Of a DNA stretch of 34,887 nt, positions 17,723-25,416 are shown in pieces. The stretch spans positions 1 to 34,887 of the forward strand of contig JABITN010000259.1 of assembly GCA_018700525.1 (NCBI GenBank), written 5' to 3'. The notes beneath the pieces are model-generated. The model was not told the origin of the DNA, searched no databases, and worked only from the letters and a program-made list of their open reading frames with translations. The position numbers were made by a program, and so were the translations under genes. How positions within the stretch are numbered: the first letter of the stretch is position 1; every line of letters starts with the position of its first letter. This DNA is from Opitutales bacterium. GTDB taxonomy: Bacteria; Verrucomicrobiota; Verrucomicrobiia; Opitutales; Opitutaceae.

Positions 17723-19181
17723 CAGGAATCGCTTTCGTTCCGATTATTGAATTCATCAGGCGCTGGTAAGCTTCGCCCGAGGACAACCCATCCATCACAT
17801 GTTCGGCCATGGGGTAAACCTTTGGAAAACCGCCGCAGGTCCCCATATGCCCCAAAATCATGACGGAGCCATTATCCATGGCGTGAAAAGCGAAGCGCTT
17901 ATCGTCCTTCTTGGAATCAAGATTCAAGCGATCCGCGGAATAAGGCGATGCCGACATGCAGGAGCCGCAAAACACGAGTTCGTCGGAGAAATCGATTCCC
18001 GCGAAGGCATCCACTTGCGTTCCCACTATCCGCTCCGGCGTGCCGTGACCAAACATGAAGAGGACATTGTTCTCATTGAGCACCTGCGTCGCTGGAGCCG
18101 ACAGGCTGGCAAATGTTTGCCTAGCCGCATTTGGTAGCATTGAAATATTTCCTTCGCTCGATTTCAATTGGGGAAAATCCGCACGCTCGGTATGAGATTT
18201 TCGAGTCGTAATGATGATCGCCGGCGACTCCTTGTCTTGCTGCGAAAACATCTTCTGAACCACTTTGGCCTTTTGGTAACTACGATAACGTCGGGAATCA
18301 TTGTCTTCGATCGCGCCAATTGACACAGGCGTAATCCGATCCTTTCCGAGAACCTTGTAGTTAATCGTCCGCTCCACCAACTCGGAAAGCTTCGCTGCAT
18401 CGCTGGCGACCAAGTAACCGGGAAAGGCGTCCAACTGCGGATCGGAATCCAATCCCGCCAACAATTTCAGAATACTCAGGTGCATGTTCTCCCGATAACT
18501 TTCCAGCCTTGGCGCAACCGCCACGAAACGCGGTTTCAACTTGCGCAGCATTTTCTGGATACGCTTAAATTCCGCTGGATCCTTAAACAAACTACCAAGC
18601 GACGACACCGCAAGCACCCTTCCTCCCCGATGTTTTGCCAATCGCTCCAGAGCATGGCGGGCCAGTTCATCCTGATGGTCGGACAAGATCACGTAACCCT
18701 CGCCGATCGCCGGGTGGGCCTTGGTTTTGGCAAGGCCGGCGGATGGTCCAAAAGCGTTCGGCGTCGGAGGGTTTCTCATATCCTCGACTGACGGGATAAT
18801 CAGCGAACGGGACGCCATGAGATCGTTGGAAGATTGTTGTATGGACCTAGATGAAGAAACCGGTCCCGCCAATTGCTCCCATTTGCTAAGTTGATCGGCT
18901 CTCAACAGCGCCAATGCTTCCTTTTGCGATGCCGATCGAAGCGCATCCAGTTTCGCAGCACGCCCCGGATTGCCTCGTTCAGCAGCCCCAATTCGTCGAA
19001 ACTCATTGCTCGTTTCACGAACAATCACCTCGATTTTCGCCGTCTGCTCCGCTGTCAGCGAAAGGTCGGCACCATTATCCAGCAGCGACTTAGCTCCTGG
19101 ACCAACGGCAGCGAAGGCCGTAGTCGCTAAGAAAAATATCAGGGCTACAGTCATGCTTATGGGGAATCGTATCTTCATCAT
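17673..19181 (-). CDS. Exported Spy/CpxP-like plus gingipain/caspase-like protein, probably frameshifted
   Basis: About 502 residues from the ATG at 19181; an earlier ATG at 19205 is possible, but this one starts directly at the signal peptide MMKIRFPISMTVALIFFLATTAFA. Numbering from 19205, residues 48-112 contain LSLTAEQTAKIEVI and LRADQLSKWEQL, LTxxQ-type repeats as in Spy/CpxP periplasmic helices. After a linker comes an alpha/beta core (YVILSDH, RFVAVAPRLESYRENM, FPGYLVASDA) with a likely His-Cys pair in FMFGHGTPE (His387) and VFCGSCMSA (Cys413 or Cys416), then MILGHMGTCGGFPKVYPMAEHV. This arrangement matches clan CD peptidases such as gingipains. The last 18 or so residues are out of frame with the expected ending. 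Substrate unknown; peptidase activity is inferred from the motif only. Confidence 0.75.
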   Translation of the reverse strand: MMKIRFPISMTVALIFFLATTAFAAVGPGAKSLLDNGADLSLTAEQTAKIEVIVRETSNEFRRIGAAERGNPGRAAKLDALRSASQKEALALLRADQLSKWEQLAGPVSSSRSIQQSSNDLMASRSLIIPSVEDMRNPPTPNAFGPSAGLAKTKAHPAIGEGYVILSDHQDELARHALERLAKHRGGRVLAVSSLGSLFKDPAEFKRIQKMLRKLKPRFVAVAPRLESYRENMHLSILKLLAGLDSDPQLDAFPGYLVASDAAKLSELVERTINYKVLGKDRITPVSIGAIEDNDSRRYRSYQKAKVVQKMFSQQDKESPAIIITTRKSHTERADFPQLKSSEGNISMLPNAARQTFASLSAPATQVLNENNVLFMFGHGTPERIVGTQVDAFAGIDFSDELVFCGSCMSASPYSADRLNLDSKKDDKRFAFHAMDNGSVMILGHMGTCGGFPKVYPMAEHVMDGLSSGEAYQRLMNSIIGTKAIPAYSRAAPCKGCQSRSG

Positions 19182-19816
19182 TTCGATCGGCTGTTCTTCA
19201 TTCAACTATCCGTTTCGCAATTGGCCTGCAACTTCGGGCTGTCCATGGCTAGGTCGAATTCACTATTCTCACTCAGAGTGCAATAAGGGGTACATTTCGC
19301 TCGCTAAATTGATGGCCGGATTACGTCTATGCAAGAGAGGAATGAGATATCAACCAGGCACCTTCACTGTTTTAAATACCCTGTCATATCTGTATTTGGC
19401 TTAGCCATCTCCATCAAAGACCCCGGTCTAACGGTGGCGGCGTTTCGTCAATAAAGCATCCCAGGGGCAGCCACCGACAGGTCGGGGACAATGTCTGAAC
19501 GGTTCCATCGTTCAATGGCCAATCGGAGATTGGCCGCTACCAAGATTGGCAACGAAGCAAACTCGAGGTATTTACCCGAAGGGAATAAACTGTAAGGCGC
19601 TGACCCGCCATCAGAAGAGAATATGTCGCCTCAGCGACCCGACCTACAATATGGACGAAGCGATACGGAGATGATGAACCAAAAAAACAAGGTGCAGTTT
19701 TAATAGCACCCAGGACCTACCCTATTAGCAACTTGCCAAGACAGACGCCACTCTTCAGCCTAACCCGCAAATCAATCGATTCCCCTATCGCCTCGAACAG
19801 AATTACCGACAGTAAT
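19182..19816. other. Long divergent intergenic region with repeat debris
   Basis: There is no credible gene in these 635 bases between the divergent caspase-like and sulfatase genes. Inverted repeats crowd 19470-19645: CCGA-cagg-TCGG near 19474, TGAACG-gttccat-CGTTCA (19496-19514), the CTCCG-loop hairpin (19517-19535), GGCG-ctgacc-CGCC (about 19597-19610) and GTCGC-ctca-GCGAC (about 19629-19642). This looks like a mosaic of small mobile or structured repeats. The promoters of both flanking genes must lie here, but none is clear. Confidence 0.6.
19517..19535 (-). repeat. CTCCG-loop hairpin repeat, copy B
   Basis: Read on the minus strand: GGCCAATCTCCGATTGGCC, with GGTAGC before and CATT after. 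All seven stem pairs are perfect. The 5/15 pair is A-T instead of G-C, and 6/14 is A-T instead of the A/G mismatch of the other copies. A second hairpin (19496-19514) abuts it. Confidence 0.85.
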
Positions 19817-21694
19817 ATGTATTTCAAAAACTCTCCGCGACTGGCGTCGCTTCGCCCAATTTTAGTAGTTTTTACCTGTTTGCTGAGTGCTCTCGCCATG
19901 GTGAAACAAGCGTCTGGCCAAGACCGTCCAAACATTCTTTGGATTACGAGCGAGGACAACGGTGTCAAGTGGGTCGGTTGCTATGGCGGAACCAATGCGG
20001 ATACGCCAGCGATTGACCAACTAGCGACGGAAGGTTTTCGCTACACCAATTGCTTCGACAATGCCGCCGTCTGCGCCCCGACACGGTCGGTTTGGATTAC
20101 CGGAATGTATGGGATTTCCAACGGGACGCAACCGATGCGTAGCCGAAATGAGATTCCGCACGACACCATCAAGTACTACCCCGACCTCCTAAAACAAGCG
20201 GGGTACCATACCTCGAATCCTTCAAAAACCGACTACAACATCGGCGGCCGCGAGGACAAAGAGTGTTGGGACTATAGTGGCGGCAGAGAAAAATATGGCT
20301 GGCGAATGCGCAAGCCGGGGCAACCTTTCTTCGCGATCGTCAATATCGGCGACAGTCACGAAAGCCGTGCTCATGGCAGCCATGACGATGTCAAAAAAGA
20401 TCCCGCCAAAATGACGCTTTTCTCGTATCACCCCGACCTTCCGGTGATCCGAAAAACCTACGCCAAGTATGCTGATGCTGTCGAAAATATGGATCGAAAG
20501 GTCCAGGCGACAATCGATGCGCTCAAGGCCGATGGCTTGTACGAAAACACGATTATCGTCTACAATTCTGACCATGGTGGAGTGATGGCGCGCAGCAAAC
20601 GATTCCTCTACTCGAGCGGCGTACACTGCCCCCTCGTTATTCGCTTTCCTGAATCGATGAAACACCTCTACCCTGGCGACAAACCAGGAACGACTGTCGA
20701 CCGAATCGTCAGTTTCGTCGACATGCCCAAAACGTGGTTGAGCCTCGCTGGTGCCAATATTCCGAATACCTACCAAGGCACTATCTTTTTGGGAGACGAC
20801 ACCGAGACCGCTCCCAAGTATCACTTGGGTTTCCGCGAACGCGCTGACGAACGACTCGACCATGTTCGACTCATGCGAACTGGACGCTACTCGTATCACA
20901 AGAACTACTTCCCATTCGCTCCCGCAGGACATCACTTGGCTTATCTTTGGAAAGCTCAATTAACTCCCGCCTGGGAGCAGCATCACCTGGAAGGCAAGAC
21001 AAACGAGATTACAGGTCGCTTCTTCGAACTACGTGTGTCCGAAGAATTCTATGACAACCAGAGCGACTTCGACAATGTTCACAATCTGATCGGCGCCCCA
21101 AAGCACCAGAAAATGATCGCTGAATTGAAAACGGCTCTACGCAAAAAGCAGCTCGAATTACGCGACTCTGGTCTATTGCCCGAGAAGATGCGCGAACGAC
21201 GCGCTGCCGAAAACAACCTCACAATCTACGAGATGGTCCGGAACGAAACGCTGTATCCACTCGAAACTTATCTGGACGCCGCCGACCTCGCTCTCGAACG
21301 CGACAAAGCGAACCTAGGAACCTTCAAGAAATGGATGACAAACGACGACGAAGGCATGCGCTGGTGGGCGAGCGTTGGCTTAAACTTGCTGGCAAAAGAC
21401 GCCCGTTCGGCGAACGCGATTTTGAAACGAGCGCTCCAGGACGAATCGCACGAAGTGCGCATGATGTCAGCCTGGACCTTGATCAAAACAGGACAAAGCA
21501 AACAAGCCCTAGCCGTCCTCGATGATCTCATTGTCAACGGCACCGAAAACGAACCCATGCTTCACAACGTGATAGACTGGATCGGCGAACCAGCGTTTCC
21601 ACTCGTAAAGAAATATCTAGACAACGGAGGCAGTCGCGATGGCAAATACGGCATCAGCATCTTCGCTCGTATCGCTCAGGTTCAGGGTTGGTAA
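19817..21694 (+). CDS. Secreted sulfatase with HEAT-like C-terminal extension (CAPTR)
   Basis: 625 residues from the ATG at 19817, chosen because it opens directly on a signal peptide (MYFKNSPRLASLRPILVVF, cleavage near SGQ); an open frame to 19733 adds 28 unlikely residues. The formylglycine signature CAPTRSVWITG starts at Cys86. The first metal motif is WITSEDNG (Glu46-Asp47) instead of the usual DD, and the second is NSDHGG (250-255). KTDYNIGG, INIGDSHESR-like sequence (VNIGDSHESR) and SKRFLYSSGVHCPLV mark a sulfatase group distinct from the others here. After about residue 485 comes a helical extension, with ALQDESHEVRMMSAWTLIK resembling a HEAT repeat, perhaps for protein or glycan contacts. 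Transcribed alone from the long intergenic region. Confidence 0.9.
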   Translation: MYFKNSPRLASLRPILVVFTCLLSALAMVKQASGQDRPNILWITSEDNGVKWVGCYGGTNADTPAIDQLATEGFRYTNCFDNAAVCAPTRSVWITGMYGISNGTQPMRSRNEIPHDTIKYYPDLLKQAGYHTSNPSKTDYNIGGREDKECWDYSGGREKYGWRMRKPGQPFFAIVNIGDSHESRAHGSHDDVKKDPAKMTLFSYHPDLPVIRKTYAKYADAVENMDRKVQATIDALKADGLYENTIIVYNSDHGGVMARSKRFLYSSGVHCPLVIRFPESMKHLYPGDKPGTTVDRIVSFVDMPKTWLSLAGANIPNTYQGTIFLGDDTETAPKYHLGFRERADERLDHVRLMRTGRYSYHKNYFPFAPAGHHLAYLWKAQLTPAWEQHHLEGKTNEITGRFFELRVSEEFYDNQSDFDNVHNLIGAPKHQKMIAELKTALRKKQLELRDSGLLPEKMRERRAAENNLTIYEMVRNETLYPLETYLDAADLALERDKANLGTFKKWMTNDDEGMRWWASVGLNLLAKDARSANAILKRALQDESHEVRMMSAWTLIKTGQSKQALAVLDDLIVNGTENEPMLHNVIDWIGEPAFPLVKKYLDNGGSRDGKYGISIFARIAQVQGW

Positions 21695-21762
21695 ATATTG
21701 CATAAGAGGGAGTCATTGAACAGAGCCAGTCGGGTATCCCCTTTGGGGAATCTAAAATCGAG

Positions 21763-22620
21763 CTACCTTCGCGTGTGCTTTAGCAGAAAATCCATCGCGA
21801 TGGAGTCCGCGCGATCTCGGAGGTCCCTTCTGATGTGATGCTCTTGGTCCTTCACTTTACAGTAGACCACTTCTATTCCGTCCAAATTCGTATACGTGTA
21901 CACAGTGATCTCGTCTCCTACTTTCTCAACGACCGGATCGGGGCCGCATTGGTTAAACGTACGCCAAACATCGATACGCTCCGTCGCCGAATACATAGTC
22001 ACTTTCGGATTGCTTGACCCATTGAAACTCTTGTCCTGGTCACCGATCACTTGCATGACCGGGACAGGCTTCGTATTTCCGTCTGGCTCATGCCCGTCTT
22101 TCACCATGCCGCAACTCATAGGAGACAATGCAGCGAACAAGGAGCTTTCCTTTGCAAGCCGATAGCAAAACAGCCCCCCACTGGAATGACCGGTCGCATA
22201 GATGGCTTTAGGATCGGCGATTTTCTGCCTAATTAAGATTTCAACTACCTTAGAAGTAAACCCGACATCATCATGATTCACTTCGTGAAAATTATCCACG
22301 AAGTTCCACTTTGCGAGTGGCTGAACCGCTTCCGCACTGATAACAATCAAACCCTGCTTATCGGCCTGCGGGCTCCACCGATTACTCTGACCTTCCGCTT
22401 TGCCTCCTGCGCCATGAAAGCAAAATAGAATAGGATAAACACCTTGGCGATCGAAGGTCTTCGGCGTAGTGACGATGAGCCTCCTAGATAGACCGTCATA
22501 TTGGATCTGGACCTCATTCTTTCCCGGAGACAGCGATGCTAGGTCAGCAGCATACGACTGAGGTAAACTAAAAATAACCTTAGCTGCCAGCATTAGGTAT
22601 ACAACGCTCAATCTACACAT
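21763..22620 (-). CDS. Secreted PHB-depolymerase/feruloyl-esterase-like alpha/beta hydrolase
   Basis: 285 residues with a signal peptide (about 1-24, ending SYAA). The alpha/beta-hydrolase elements are in order: oxyanion loop FCFHGAGG (67-73), nucleophile elbow GHSSGG (144-149, Ser146), VIGDQDKSFNG with a candidate acid Asp194 or Asp196, and a late His in QEHHIRRD (261 or 262). This is the LpqC/polyhydroxybutyrate-depolymerase-like family, which includes esterases that remove acetyl or feruloyl groups from plant and algal polysaccharides. Placed among sulfatases, glycan de-esterification is more likely than polyester breakdown (inference). It is convergent with the 19817 sulfatase and divergent from the 22770 sulfatase. 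Confidence 0.87.
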   Translation of the reverse strand: MCRLSVVYLMLAAKVIFSLPQSYAADLASLSPGKNEVQIQYDGLSRRLIVTTPKTFDRQGVYPILFCFHGAGGKAEGQSNRWSPQADKQGLIVISAEAVQPLAKWNFVDNFHEVNHDDVGFTSKVVEILIRQKIADPKAIYATGHSSGGLFCYRLAKESSLFAALSPMSCGMVKDGHEPDGNTKPVPVMQVIGDQDKSFNGSSNPKVTMYSATERIDVWRTFNQCGPDPVVEKVGDEITVYTYTNLDGIEVVYCKVKDQEHHIRRDLRDRADSIAMDFLLKHTRR

Positions 22621-22769
22621 TCTTAACAGGAACGCACAATGTAGACAGATTGCAACCTTAAGCTCACCTTCCTACTCGTTATCTCAAATTCCCCTTGCTC
22701 GCAGAAGAACGCCATCCGACTATCCGGAAAAGAACCCCTTTTAACAACACTTGTTCAATAAATTTCGCA

Positions 22770-24197
22770 ATGATTACAAAACGTATTCTAATCCTACTAA
22801 GCCTCGCCCTTTCAACATTCATCCTTTGTCCTTCCTCCTTGGCCAGTGCTACTCCCAATATCGTTATTGTAATGACCGACGATCAGGGCTGGGGCCAAAT
22901 GGGCTACCAAGATCACCCCGTCCTAAAAACACCCCACCTCGACGCGATGGCAGCCAACGGATTGCGTTTTGAGCGTTTCTACGCGGGAGCGCCCAATTGC
23001 TCTCCTACCCGCTCAACGGTTATGACAGGTCGCAGCAACAATCGCACTGGCGTTGAAGATCACGGTTTCCCCCTACGCCTGCAGGAAAAACCCCTCCCAA
23101 AAGCAATGCAAAACGCCGGCTACACTACAGGTCACTTCGGCAAATGGCACCTCAACGGATTTCGCGGGCCCGGCGCGCCCATCCTAGGATCGGATCCACG
23201 CAGCCCTGGTGCATTCGGTTTCGATGAATGGCTATCGGTCTCCAATTTTTTCGACCGCAATCCCATCATGAGTCGCCAAGGCACCTTTGAGGAATTCAAA
23301 GGCGATTCATCTGAAATCATCGTAGCCGAAGCTCTCGAATTCATCACACGGCAAGCCAAGTCGGGCAAGCCCTCTTTCACGGTCATCTGGTACGGCACTC
23401 CGCACTCACCCTTCGTAGCGAGCGATGAAGACAAGGCTCCATTTCCAAATCTCGAATATCCATCGAAGAACCACTACGGCGAAATGGTCGCGATGGACCG
23501 CAGCATCGGCACCCTGAGAAGAGGCCTGCGTAATCTCAGAATCGCCGACAACACGCTTGTCTGGTTCAACAGCGATAACGGTGGACTCCAGAATATAAAA
23601 CCGGATACAGTCGGCGGTCTGCGAGGCAACAAAGGAACCGTATTCGAAGGAGGCCTACGCGTTCCCTGCGTAATCGAATGGCCGGCGGTGATTAAACATT
23701 CACGGATCACGAACCACCCCACGGCCACCATGGATATTTTTCCAACAATCGCCGAAATCGTGGGACTGCCAAAATCCGACCTTCTCCAGCCACAGGACGG
23801 AATGAGCGTTCGCGCTTTATTCGACAACGAAATCGGTCCACGCAAAAAACCGCTCGGATTTCGTCATATGAAAAAGGCCGCCTTTCTCGACAACGACTAC
23901 AAGCTCGTCGCCCCCGACATGGCCAAAGGCGAATTCTACCTCTACAATGTAGCAAAGGATCCGAACGAGACCAACGACCTCTACAGAGCAAAGCCAGCAA
24001 TCGCCAAACGCATGCTCAAGCAATTCCAGAAATGGGATGCTTCCGTTCAAGCTAGCTACGAAGGGAAAGACTACCCCGAAGGCCACGTAGATCCAGACCA
24101 CCCTGGACGCCGCGACTGGACCCAGTCCGAAGAATACGAACCTTACTTCGAAGCCTGGAAAAATCGCCCCGAATTCAAACGATACCTCAACAATTAA
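22770..24197 (+). CDS. Secreted sulfatase (CSPTR, SDNGG)
   Basis: 475 residues from the ATG at 22770; an upstream frame to 22695 lacks a signal-like start. The signal peptide MITKRILILLSLALSTFIL is cleaved near SLASA. Motifs are canonical: MTDDQGWGQMGY (Asp37-Asp38), NCSPTRSTVMTGR (Cys77), GHFGKWHLNG (Lys125, His127) and FNSDNGGL. RGNKGTVFEGGLRVPCVIEWP follows, as in arylsulfatase A-type enzymes. The C-terminus has the usual small sulfatase domain. Its stop codon is only six bases from the start of the FG-GAP protein gene, so the two are co-transcribed and probably translationally coupled. Exact sulfated substrate unknown. Confidence 0.94.
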   Translation: MITKRILILLSLALSTFILCPSSLASATPNIVIVMTDDQGWGQMGYQDHPVLKTPHLDAMAANGLRFERFYAGAPNCSPTRSTVMTGRSNNRTGVEDHGFPLRLQEKPLPKAMQNAGYTTGHFGKWHLNGFRGPGAPILGSDPRSPGAFGFDEWLSVSNFFDRNPIMSRQGTFEEFKGDSSEIIVAEALEFITRQAKSGKPSFTVIWYGTPHSPFVASDEDKAPFPNLEYPSKNHYGEMVAMDRSIGTLRRGLRNLRIADNTLVWFNSDNGGLQNIKPDTVGGLRGNKGTVFEGGLRVPCVIEWPAVIKHSRITNHPTATMDIFPTIAEIVGLPKSDLLQPQDGMSVRALFDNEIGPRKKPLGFRHMKKAAFLDNDYKLVAPDMAKGEFYLYNVAKDPNETNDLYRAKPAIAKRMLKQFQKWDASVQASYEGKDYPEGHVDPDHPGRRDWTQSEEYEPYFEAWKNRPEFKRYLNN

Positions 24198-24203
24198 GTG
24201 TTT

Positions 24204-25331
24204 ATGAAAAAGCTCATGCGATTAGCCTTACTCCTACTCTCCCTTGCATCTACTTTTTCTGCATCCGCCGCTGAAGAACGACGCTTCATGAGCAACAGTC
24301 GACTCGTAATTGGAACCGAATCGGAACTCTCGGCATCTCTCCGTATTGGAGATTTGGATAGCGACGACGATCTCGACATCGCCGTCGCGAATGGACGCCA
24401 TTGGCCCCAACAAAATCTTGTCTGGTTTAACCACGGCCCCGCCCGATTTAAGCTCATACGTCGACTTGGACAAGATATGGCTGCATCCTATGCTACCGAA
24501 CTGGCCGACTTAGACAATGACGGCGATCTCGATATCGCTGTAGGAAACGACACCGCCCCTAATCTTATTTTCCTCAACGACGGAGAAGGACACTTCCAGC
24601 GTCACGCAACCTTCGGGGTACCCTCGAGCCTCCGCAGCCTGACGCTAGCCGATATCGATCAAGACGGTAATATCGACATACTGGCCAATGCCCGAGGCAG
24701 ACAAAATCTAATCTACTTCAACGATGGAGCGGCCAATTTCCCGAGGACTCAGCCATTCGGCAATCAGGTAGATTCCACCATTGATGTTGCCATAGGCGAC
24801 CTCAACAACGATGGCTATCCAGACCTCGTCCTTGCCAATCGAGATGCCCAGCAAAACGTAGTGCTGCTCAACGACGGACACACTCAATTCACTCAACGAA
24901 TCCCATTCGGATCGGGCCAAGACGAAACGCGGGCAATTGCTGTAGCCGATCTCAACGGGGATGGAAACCTGGACTGGGTCGCCGGAAATATCGGAAAAAC
25001 GAATACAGTTTATATCGGCAACGGAAAAGGCGGAATCACCGAAGCTCACGATTTCGGTCGAACAAACGGACAAACCTATACCCTTGCGATCGCAGACATG
25101 AACAACGATGACCTACTTGATATCGTCATCGGAAACACCGGCCAGCAGAATGCGGTTTTCTTCAACCAAGGCAGCGGAACGACATTTAGGGAAGTTCGAT
25201 TCGGAGAAGCATCCGAAGTGACCTACAATCTAGCAGTTGGTGACCTAAACAAAGATGGCTACACCGACATAGCAGTCGCCAATTCCGGTTCCGAAAATCG
25301 GATCTACATAAATCTCCCCGCAAAGAAATAG
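24204..25331 (+). CDS. Secreted seven-bladed FG-GAP/VCBS beta-propeller
   Basis: 375 residues from the ATG at 24204; a GTG at 24198 is in frame, but the ATG opens directly on the signal peptide MKKLMRLALLLLSLASTF. The mature protein is seven repeats of about 47 residues, each with a calcium-binding DxDxDG-like loop: DLDSDDDLD, DLDNDGDLD, DIDQDGNID, DLNNDGYPD, DLNGDGNLD, DMNNDDLLD and DLNKDGYTD, followed by IAVAN or equivalent and N-rich strands (NLVWFN, NLIFLN). Seven blades close a propeller. No catalytic domain is attached, so a binding or lectin-like role, perhaps presenting substrate to the coupled sulfatase, is most likely (inference). Confidence 0.9.
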   Translation: MKKLMRLALLLLSLASTFSASAAEERRFMSNSRLVIGTESELSASLRIGDLDSDDDLDIAVANGRHWPQQNLVWFNHGPARFKLIRRLGQDMAASYATELADLDNDGDLDIAVGNDTAPNLIFLNDGEGHFQRHATFGVPSSLRSLTLADIDQDGNIDILANARGRQNLIYFNDGAANFPRTQPFGNQVDSTIDVAIGDLNNDGYPDLVLANRDAQQNVVLLNDGHTQFTQRIPFGSGQDETRAIAVADLNGDGNLDWVAGNIGKTNTVYIGNGKGGITEAHDFGRTNGQTYTLAIADMNNDDLLDIVIGNTGQQNAVFFNQGSGTTFREVRFGEASEVTYNLAVGDLNKDGYTDIAVANSGSENRIYINLPAKK

Positions 25332-25416
25332 AAGGGCTGTCGCCAACGACCCCACGCCGCAACACAACCAAGTAGCTACGCGAGGGACCCGCGTGGAGTC
25401 TCAAGATCCCAAGTCG

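Noticed and set aside
20222-20959. 245-residue minus-strand frame
   Set aside because: It lies entirely inside the well-supported 19817 sulfatase on the opposite strand and shows no family motifs.
21735-21750. CCCC-ttt-GGGG hairpin between the convergent sulfatase and esterase genes
   Set aside because: Only four or five pairs and no T-tract; too weak to call a terminator.
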